A stretch of DNA of 64,000 nucleotides from Alviniconcha marisindica (lineage: Eukaryota > Mollusca > Gastropoda > Provannidae): NCBI GenBank assembly GCA_018857735.1, contig JABMCL010000303.1, forward strand, positions 236,501-300,500, written 5' to 3'. Below, piece by piece: positions 40,505 to 64,000 of the stretch; positions within the stretch are counted from its first letter, which is position 1, and every line of letters begins with the position of its first letter. Below the pieces are notes generated by a model, which saw only the letters and a program-made list of their open reading frames with translations, did not search any database and was not told where the DNA came from. The translations under genes were made by a program, and so were the position numbers.

Positions 40505-41215
40505 CATGCTGAGGAAGACTCATTAGCCAATGGAGACCTCTGCAGTGCAAGATCATTGGCCAGTGAAGACCCCTGCGATGCAAGACTCGTTGGCCAGTGG
40601 AGACCCCTGCAGTGAGAGACTTATTGGCCAATGGAGACCCTGCTAGAGATCAAGACTCATTGGCCAATGGAGACCCTGCATACCAAGACTCATTGGCCAA
40701 TGGAGACCCTGCAGACCAAAATGGCCAATGGAGACCCTGCAACCAAGACTCATTGGCCAATGGAGACCCTGCAACCAAGACTCATGGCCAATGGAGACCC
40801 TGCATACCAAGACTCACTGGCCAATGGAGACCCTGCAGACCAAGACTCACTGGCCAATGGAGACCCTGCAGACCAAGACTCACTGGCCAATGGAGACCCT
40901 GCAGACCAAGACTCACTGGCCAATGGAGACCCTGCAGACCAAGACTCACTGGCCAATGGAGACCCTGCATACCAAGACTCACGGCCAATGGAGACCCTGC
41001 AGACCAAGACTCATTGGCCAATGGAGACCCTGCATACCAAGACTCATTGGCCAATGGAGACCCTGCATACCAAGACTCACTGGCCAATGGAGACCCTGCA
41101 TACCAAGACTCACTGGCCAATGGAGACCCTGCATACCAAGACTCACTGGCCAATGGAGACCCTGCATACCAAGACTCGCTGGCCAGTGGAGACCTCTGCA
41201 GATCAAGGTCTACGG
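40505..41215. repeat. 33-bp array of palindromic CCAAT boxes
   Basis: About twenty units of CCAAGACTCATTGGCCAATG then GAGACCCTGCATA. Most units have the palindrome ATTGGCCAAT, that is two back-to-back CCAAT boxes; from about 40815 many have CTGGCCAATG with one. It lies 2.9 kb beyond the PCCA stop. Frames across it are repeat shadows. Confidence 0.93.
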
Positions 41216-44200
41216 ACCTGGAGAGGACAGCTGTATTCACCAAGCAATGTGGACCGCCCTTGTGATCAGCAAACAACACGAAGAAGAAGACCTGTGTAGT
41301 CATTCCACTGCATTTATTTTTCTGTGTATTGTGTAAAGAGCAAATGCTGGGTACAGCAGTTTAGATTCCACTTTAGTTATTTTGCTTTAGTTCCATCTTT
41401 TTGGATGGTCTTTTTGTTGGTGGTGTGAACCGGTGAACTGAGGTATTTTCTTCTCCGCGAGCAGTTTTGGTTCTTATGCCAGTAGAATACCACCTGTCAA
41501 AGCGTTCTGTTAAGTGTTATGCATATGGTTCCTGTATACCATTAAAGCATATTAACCCTTTTTTGGGCATTTTGTGAATGGCGATGAATATATAGTCCAT
41601 ACACGTCCCTCTTTGCAGCATCAGAATGGGGTTCACCTTTTTTTCATGCAGCAGGCCTCAAAGCGAACACTGATGGATGTGGATGTCACTTTTATTTTTT
41701 TGTCCGTGAAAGTTAGCTGATTGACTTTTGTTCAGTTAGTCACATCTGCATCTATTTATCCATAGAAGAAACTTCCATGCCCCCACTCTAAGTATTAACA
41801 TGTTGCCAGGGAAGAGAATGCTCAGCACACAGACGTACAGTCCAGCAAAACTGTTGCGGTGCCCACATGTTTGAAAGATTAACTGGTACGTTTTTCAGTC
41901 ACTCATGTATGATCTACCTGGCCCCCTCATTCTGTGAGAATTCAGTCAAAAGAGTCAGTCTGCTTGTGCTAACTGTATCTGTTATTCAAAGTTTAGCAAC
42001 ATGTAGAATATATCATGGGAATGGAAATTTATCCATACGGCCCTCAGATGTACTGTCCAGCAAAAGCATTGTGGTGCCCACGTTTGAAAGATTAACTGGT
42101 TTTCAGTCACTCATGTACGATCTACCTGGCCCCTTGTCGGTGAGAATTCACTGAAAGAAGCAGTCAAAAGAGTTGCTTCTTGCCTACCTGTGCCAACTGG
42201 CTAACTGCATCTGTTACTCTAAGTTTAGCAGCATGTTGATTATATCGAGGGTATGGAAGTTTTTTCTAGATATCAATCAGAACAAATGTAAGCACATTAC
42301 AGCTTGCTGTGCATGTGTATACATGTATACTAGTTCGTTGAACCAGATTAGTGTGAGGACATATTAAGAGTGTTGGTCTAAAAAGTCAAATCATAGAGAA
42401 ATTATTAAAAATCACGTTTGTTGTAAATATCTGCTTGTGTGTCTGAGAATGATGTCTTACATCATGTTTGGTGAACAATTAAGGTGAGATGTAGAAATCA
42501 TATATTGTATGCACTTGTTTGAGAATGCAGTGAGGAATACACAGTTTGTGGAGAAGTCACTCTTTGAAGTATTTTTTTCTTTGAGATTGAAACGTGATGC
42601 ATGTGTGGTGTGTGCATGCATGTGAGTGTGTGTGCGTGCGTGCGTGTGGATTCACACAGATGCTGAAGGTCAAGTAAGCATGTCAAGCTCTTCCAACTTT
42701 GAAATCACCCAGTAAAGTCAAAGGCAAGTGACATCTATCAACATTTTACATTTTTATTCAACAGTTGCTGCCATTTAGAAGGTCAAGGCTTTAAGTTCAA
42801 ATATGGCTTGTCAGAAGCTCTGAGTCAAAGTCTTTCCGAGCTGCGCAGTTGTCATCCCAAGTGAGTAACTTGGTGTTTTACGCCCAGTCAACCAGTGAGG
42901 TTATATCAGGGCGATTTCATCCCAAGTGTAGTGTACAAAATCAATGTATTTTAACAAAGCAAACCTCTCGTATGACTTCTGTTACGGTGGACACAAAGTA
43001 GCCCTAAAAATAAAAAAGGTATAATGTTCACGGAGACAAAAAAAAGAAGAAGAAAAAAAAGGTTCTGATTTGCAGTAGTGCTGAACATTGAAAGGACCCT
43101 GCAAGTTTTGAGTTGTAAGTTTACAGCAACCACAAAAACAAGAGATGGGAAAGAGTACAAAAAGTACAACAAACAACATCAACAACAACAACAAAAATCA
43201 ATAAATAATAATAATTAAAAAAACAAAAACACAAAAAAAAACCCCACTATTAACAGACAAAGGTAACTGAACATTTTTTTATAAAAAAGTCACTAGAGTA
43301 ATCCAGTATTTTGCATCGTGCATTTGGGCAATTTTCATCACAAGCACAAGGTGTTGAAATGAATGAGCACATTTACACTATGCAAAGCAAGCAGTCTTTC
43401 CAAACTGTCAGCTTTTGCCATCTCTTGGGTGTAGAAGTCAGCCTGGGAGTTGCTTCAAGCCTTGATGCTTTATTCCAGCCTCGGAGAAGCTCACCAGCCG
43501 ATAATAATAACAGGTAACTTCTGTATAGCGGTATTCTCCGGTCTACGCAAACTCACTGTGCATATATATGAAGGTATTTACACATGCAGTAAAACGCATG
43601 AATGACAACACAAATCATGGCCGTAACTCCAAAACTAGCAAAGATCATTATTAAAGCCAAATGGTAAAGTCTTCTTAGACATCAGTATCTGTTTCCATCA
43701 GCTGAGGGGTGGTAGGGGTCATTCTTAAAGAAGAGAAGAAATGTACAAAACTTGGGCATTTTTTTTTCTCCATTTGTTTTTTCAACTACACTAACAGATT
43801 TGTTCATTTCTGTTAAAACTGATATACTGGAATCCGATGTCCATCTTTCACAAGCGAAGCTCGAAAGAGAAACTACAAACTGGTCACTTAATACTGTTTG
43901 GCCAAAGCGTTTAAAAAAAAGTAAAAACAACAACTGGCATCACCATGTGAATGTAGTCCCTTAAACACACTATGCGACGCAAGCAGTCTTTTTAAACTGT
44001 CAGCTTTTTCCATCTCTCAGGTGTAGGCAGCCAGCGTAGGGAGTTGCTTCAATAGTACCTTCCACATGAGTGGAAGTTCGAAACACTGGAACCAAGTCAG
44101 ACTGAGGCGAGGTCCAGGGGCCACCTAGGCCCCAGTGGGAGGTGGGATGTAAGGACGGCACCTTTCTCAGAGGGTATGGATGTCCCAAGACGATATCCGG

Positions 44201-45418
44201 TGAAGAACTGTAAGTTGTTTTTATTTGCGCCATGCCATTACTTTTCTTGGGATCGTCACTATGACTAGCAAAAACAAAACAAACACTGGACCAGAAGGGA
44301 GTGGGTGAGGTTATTATAAATAATATGATGCAAGGTTTGAATGAGCTTACTTCCACTGTCAAAGCTGGTGAAGTTCTGACATTACTAAATCTACTCCCGA
44401 AAATAAAAGCCACAGTCACTAAAAGCATATGTGCGTGTGTGTCTGTGCGTACATGTGCGTGGTCTTGCCTCCATGCATGCGACCATCATAAAATGTCTGA
44501 AGTTCGTGGAGTAAAACTTGAGCAAGAAAATAAAACTTTCAGTTTGGTATTTTCCACACACTTCCTTGACCTTGAAATTAGGTCAAGGTGACCACAGCTG
44601 TATCAGAGTATAACCTTGTATTGAAATGTCAACCAGTGATCTGACTGGCCAAATTCTACGACTGTTCCAGACTCACCGGATTTTTCTGATGAGCCAAAAA
44701 CAACAACAAAAAATGTAAAAGGACAAAAGTCAGGCATAAAACACATGCCTCAGGCTACAAACTACTAGACAGAGGAGAATGTGAAATGGATTTTACACAG
44801 CTGTGAATGCGACGTGGATGATACACGGGTCAGAACATGAAACGGACATTATAAAACACAAAATATGGAAGAGCTATTGCACAGCAGAAGGATGCCCACT
44901 GGATGCCGCACACCACATAATGTGAAACGGATGCCGCATCAGCACACTCTGCTGAAAATCTTGCACTGACCAAAGTTTGTCCTTCTCTAGATTCTGCTAA
45001 GGAACGGACCCCCTGATGAAGCCAAAAACACTGGCATCAACACAATCCTCAGTGCTGCGTTGCACCGCACCTGGCTTATTTGGGTACCATCCTGAATGCC
45101 TGCTAAACATTATGCAGCAGCAGATGGGGGGAGCTCTGGCATCGCTGAGGATGTCAAAATTTCACGCAGCGCTGGGTCACCATGTGATAACCTCTGCGAG
45201 AACAGAAAACGCAAAAAAACGTAACTGCTGCCGATGCCAAACGTTCCACACAAATGCTGGGCCCAAGCTTGCACAAACTGGGGGTCAGCGTTTGCCAAAG
45301 TTTCATGTCAAAGGTTGCACAGACTGGCGTCAAGGTGTGCAAGCAGATCCTAAAGTTCCAAGTTTGTACAAACTGATGATGTCATGAAGTTTGTTCAGAA
45401 TCCTTCACCTTGCCAGCG
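41216..45418. other. Intergenic interval between the two convergent genes
   Basis: No coding exon supported. A two-copy duplication of about 205 bases with TTTGAAAGATTAACTGGT and ATGATCTACCTGGCCCC lies at 41840-42145. GCAAGCAGTCTTTCCAAACT occurs at 43387 and again, slightly changed, at 43980. A minus-oriented SINE tail fragment is at 43510-43575. The BAP18 3' untranslated region must lie at its right end; on the minus strand an AATAAA is present at 44221-44226. Confidence 0.5.
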
Positions 45419-60393
<14,975 letters not shown>

Positions 60394-60620
60394 GCTGATC
60401 AAGCCTTTGACGTTTGACGCCAGACGAACACAACACCAAACACTGGAAACTAAAGCCAGAAGAATTAGATCTGTAATGTTGTTACCGCCAAGATCGTAGA
60501 CCGACCACAGTTGTCAACAAAATAAATTCTAAAACGTACCGGATGTACCCAAACGGTTACACGGAAGTAACGCCTGTTGTTTGCAACAAATTGGTTAAAA
60601 AAATAATAGTTTTACGGGAA
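60394..60620 (-). promoter_or_regulatory. BAP18: Presumed BAP18 promoter and 5' UTR
   Basis: Sequence just upstream of the BAP18 start codon, without TATA box. It contains ACGGAAGTAACG at 60561-60572, an ETS-type GGAAGT core in the plus orientation, and CCGGAT. The transcription start is not visible; the call rests on position. Confidence 0.35.
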
Positions 60621-61065
60621 CAGTGGAATAGTCCTGAAAATTACGACACAAATTCATTTTTACTACACCGGGGTAATGTCAACCAAATTTTTGATCAGTA
60701 CTTCAAAATATTTAATTATTGAGTTCTTGCCATTTAGGAGCACATACTATGTAAGAATTTGTTGTGACGCGCACCATTTAGAGTCACGGCCCCTGTATGA
60801 AATGGCTGTTTGTGTCGGCGTCTGCGAGGGGCTGCTTCCGTAGATGGTGTTGCAAACCAACTCTGGCCGTTATCATCATCATGGTAATGCTTGGCTCCCT
60901 CGACTCTTTATCTCTGTCTGGAAAGTAAATTGATAATGTCGGGATCTTCCCGGTCCGTTGGTCACTACTAGTAGTACTAAGTACTGGTAATACTAGACAT
61001 CTCATTGCTTGAGAATCCCGCAAAGATAGCTTGGTGGTATCTGTGTAATGTTTTCTCACTTTCTG

Positions 61066-61128
<63 letters not shown>

Positions 61129-61298
61129 TAGTCATTATATACTTCTTTTATACATGTGCTATTTTTCTGAATTGGAGCTCATAGCCCATTACAAAGCAAA
61201 GAACCAAAACACAGTTAAAAGAAACTTCCGCAAGCACACATGCATGCACATACACATACACATACACACACAGTGCACGTACACTCACACACAAGCAT

Positions 61299-61360
<62 letters not shown>

Positions 61361-61530
61361 AATAGGGATGGCTTGAAGAGGTGAGATTTTAAAGATCATA
61401 TTAAAGATGTGAGTGTGTTTGATAATCTAACTTTACAAAGGAACATTGTTCTAGACAACAGCAGTCAAGTATTTATCCATTATTATCATTTATATTAGTA
61501 TATTATTAGTGCATTTTGGGTTATTTAAAC
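60621..61530. other. Intergenic, microsatellites only
   Basis: (CT)n at about 61072-61124 and (CA)n at about 61300-61357. A plus/minus overlapping frame around 60784-61059 has no recognised motif. Confidence 0.55.
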
Positions 61531-62505
61531 ATAGCAGTATAGATGGCAGTGTAGCTTACCAGTTACAGTAATTTTCTGACTGGTTTCTGTGAACCACTTT
61601 CATTACCTTATAAATACAAGTTATAGATGTCACACTGGTTTAAAACATGTGTAGCATGGTCTCTACATCAGATGATCTTATTTCAACATAGTAGTATAGA
61701 TGGCAGTGTATCTTACCACTATATACCAGTTACAGTAATTTTCTGATGGGTTTCTGTGAACCACTTTAACTGCTTTATAAATTATAGTTATAGTATAGCG
61801 TATAGACCATTCCCATGAGAGGCGGAAGGCGGAAGTTTGTTGACTGGGACGTTCCGGTGGCTATGGGTATGATAGGCAATGCCATTTGTTAAAATGCAGG
61901 TTAGGTTAGTTGTTGATGAATTAACTTTATGAATTAATTTGTCAATGCTTGCAGTCATGTGTGATTATTTCTGTCACTTATTGTAAGCTGAACATTTCCC
62001 ACTCTTCTTTGAGTAGCTGTGCTCACTGTCTTTGAAGGAATCACTAGTCAAGCAGCTTAGGATCACATTAAAAAAACTCATAACTTGAGTCTAACATTGT
62101 GTGTGTGTATGTGTGTGTGTGAGGCTAATTTTACAAATAAACATATGATTTTAAATGTAGTCTTAGTTAATAAATTATACTTGAGATGTGAATTGATTTG
62201 ATCAAACTGTAACATTAGTTACAGTGAGGCAGCATGGTCTTCAGTGCTGCATTTATGTGTAATACTTGGTTGTTGCTACAACTATTATGAGATGCGCCTG
62301 TTTCTGTGTGTTTATTGTGAGTACAGCAGCTGTTTACCTGTGTGTTTAGTTTGAATATGCCTGTTGACCTGTGTTTATACTTTTGTCTGTTCTTATTCTC
62401 TCTCTCTCTTTTTTAATTTTCTTTATTATATATATATATATAATTTCAGTTTCATCGGTATTCGTATTTACGTTTGCTTCTGTGTTTTCTTTCTTTGTGA
62501 GTTTT

Positions 62506-62557
<52 letters not shown>

Positions 62558-62830
62558 ACAGGCAATCCATGAAGTAAGGCATTTCATGAAATGCCTAAAA
62601 ATGTACCATACTTTTAAATCTAAAAATTAATGTTTGCCAAGTGAAATGACCGTGCACTCGCCGCTGTTGAACGGCAGCCAGACGTCCCACTCGGAAAGGG
62701 GCTATACTCATACCAAACTCATGCCTCGCTCGTGGGAATGGTCTATACAAGTTTAGATGTCACACTGGTTTAAAAGATGTGTAGCAAGATCACTGGTCTG
62801 TACATCAGATGCTCAGTACATGGATCAGTT
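61525..62830. repeat. Tandem duplication of about 165 bp, second copy split
   Basis: ATAGTATAGATGGCAGTGTA and GTTACAGTAATTTTCTGA begin copies at about 61530 and 61690. The sequence AGATGTCACACTGGTTTAAA ending copy 1 at about 61626 is found for copy 2 only at 62755, on the far side of the element at 61801-62747. Confidence 0.8.
61801..62747. mobile_element. TA-flanked inverted-repeat DNA element
   Basis: Termini TAGACCATTCCCATGAG on the left and, on the minus strand, TAGACCATTCCCACGAG on the right differ at one base in 17, with TA on each side (61801-61802, 62746-62747). Length about 943 bases between TAs; no transposase frame. TA duplication suggests a Tc1/mariner-type or similar mobiliser. 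It interrupts an older duplication, which proves insertion. A (TA)n run lies inside at 62507-62554. Confidence 0.75.
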
Positions 62831-63351
62831 CACACAACAATTCTGAAAATACAAGGTGACTAAAACTGAATGAATCAATAACACAAACTGTAGGGCTGAA
62901 CAAACCATTCACAACTGAAGAGTTCATCTTGGCTTCTGAGTTGTCACCCCCTCCTCTTCTTCCCCCCCCCCCCCCCCCCCCCCCGAGAAAACAACTATCC
63001 TCACCCACTCCCGTTACCCCCCTTCTCTATCATCCTCTCTGTCTCTCCCCGTGCCCCTTCCCCTGTCCCCCCCCCCCCCCCTTTGTTGTTTTTCTTAGGT
63101 TATTATCATCATTACCACCATACAGACACTAATGCACACATAAATGCAATCGCCAATGCAAACACACACACACGCACACACTGTCATACACCACACACAC
63201 ATGCACACACTGTCATACACTGCACACACATGCACACACAACACATACATACGCAAGTACACACGCACAACACATACATACACGAGTACACACACACAAA
63301 CAGACAAGTCCTGCATGTCAGGAAAAGCACATACATGCATGCCTGCACATT

Positions 63352-63395
<44 letters not shown>

Positions 63396-64000
63396 TGCAA
63401 AAAAGATCTCATACTCATAACAAGAATCCTGTAGTCTATGTCAGAATTTGATTGATTTTGGAAACATTGAAATTTACCTGTTGGTATGCTAGGTTCCAGT
63501 TTTGCATGATACCTGCGATTTTAGTTTGCTTTTTTTAAATGTGAGGGCTTACTGTGCTATTTATGTGATAGTATTGGTCTGAATAGAGATGTTCATGTGT
63601 AGGTATTTTGTCTGCTGGGTTGAATTTGATGAGTTGTACTTTTCTTGTTGAAAAATGCCTGACCTGTGAGTGCATGTGTTGACGCATATAACTGGTAGGG
63701 TGGACTGTTCCAGATGTGTGTGTGCCCTCCAGACTCAAAGATAAAGTACTCTGTGTTTTACAATATATAGTACATTTGTTCATGTATTATATTTATAGTA
63801 TATATATATATATACTGTGTGATATTTTACTGGTATCTTTTATGCAGTTGTAAGGCAACTTTCTATTGGGCAGTTCAGTGAAGCTGATTTGCACGAGTGA
63901 TTGCCCTTTGTAATCTTTCGTGCAGGAAGTCGCGAGAGGTTGCAGTGTCACTTCCGGGCCGATTTCTGAGTAGACGTTGCTTCATGCTGTGTATAACAAT
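62831..64000. other. Right end of window, no gene supported
   Basis: Poly-C at 62960-62984 and 63066-63081, CA-rich sequence at 63160-63300, (TA)n at 63354-63392 and 63798-63815. The last 80 bases are more GC-rich and include CACTTCCGGGCC, an ETS-type core, possibly the promoter of a gene beyond the window. Confidence 0.45.

Noticed and set aside
40597..41336. Three overlapping plus frames of about 200 codons and minus counterparts
   Set aside because: All are shadows of the 33-bp CCAAT array.
44301..45387. Plus-strand frames of 96 and 123 codons between the genes
   Set aside because: Overlapping frames exist on the minus strand, no splice sites or motifs were recognised, and the region is expected to hold the BAP18 3' UTR.

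Overview
This window reads as nuclear DNA of a marine mollusc, most likely a gastropod. That is inferred from metazoan split genes with GT-AG introns, long (CA/TG)n, (GA)n and (TA)n tracts, many intronic minisatellites, and SINE, LINE and MITE remnants; no marker fixes the species. Only two genes can be reconstructed completely, by splicing by eye.

The first, on the plus strand, is the mitochondrial propionyl-CoA carboxylase alpha subunit (PCCA): 23 coding exons from 8634 to 37652 joining in phase to 724 residues (human about 728). It has a targeting leader, biotin carboxylase with its Gly-rich ATP-grasp loop and [11 protein letters not shown] motif, the BT linker region, and a biotinyl domain with AMKM. 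The second, on the minus strand and convergent with it, is the chromatin subunit BAP18 (human C17orf49): six exons from 60393 down to 45419, 157 residues, with a SANT domain. The first 174 bases hold a Gln/Pro/Thr-rich minus-strand exon of an unidentified gene, and 2797-3051 looks like the last exon of a minus-strand membrane protein.

The rest is mostly repeats. The introns carry arrays of 16, 18, 31, 33, 46-62, 94, 99, about 112 and about 140 bp. The clearest unusual signal is that five of these arrays include an exon edge with its splice site. PCCA exons 4, 10, 17 and 21 are followed by tandem copies of the exon 3' end plus the 5' splice site, and BAP18 exon 5 is preceded by about fourteen copies of its 3' splice site plus exon start. 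These make dozens of decoy splice sites in two unrelated genes. Arrays fill roughly a quarter to a third of the gene bodies, so the observation is real but enrichment at exon edges is not shown.

Mobile DNA includes a 5'-truncated LINE with one stop codon inside BAP18 intron 4, a decayed LINE ORF2 remnant in PCCA intron 8, two TTAA-flanked MITE-like elements, a TA-flanked inverted-repeat element that splits an older duplication, a foldback element whose terminal repeat seems to have been amplified into a 59-60 bp satellite, and several SINE copies, one of whose tails abuts a PCCA splice acceptor. The intergenic interval 37653-45418 holds the 3' untranslated regions of both genes and a 33-bp array of palindromic CCAAT boxes. 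No tRNA, rRNA, CRISPR array, operon or prokaryotic feature was found.
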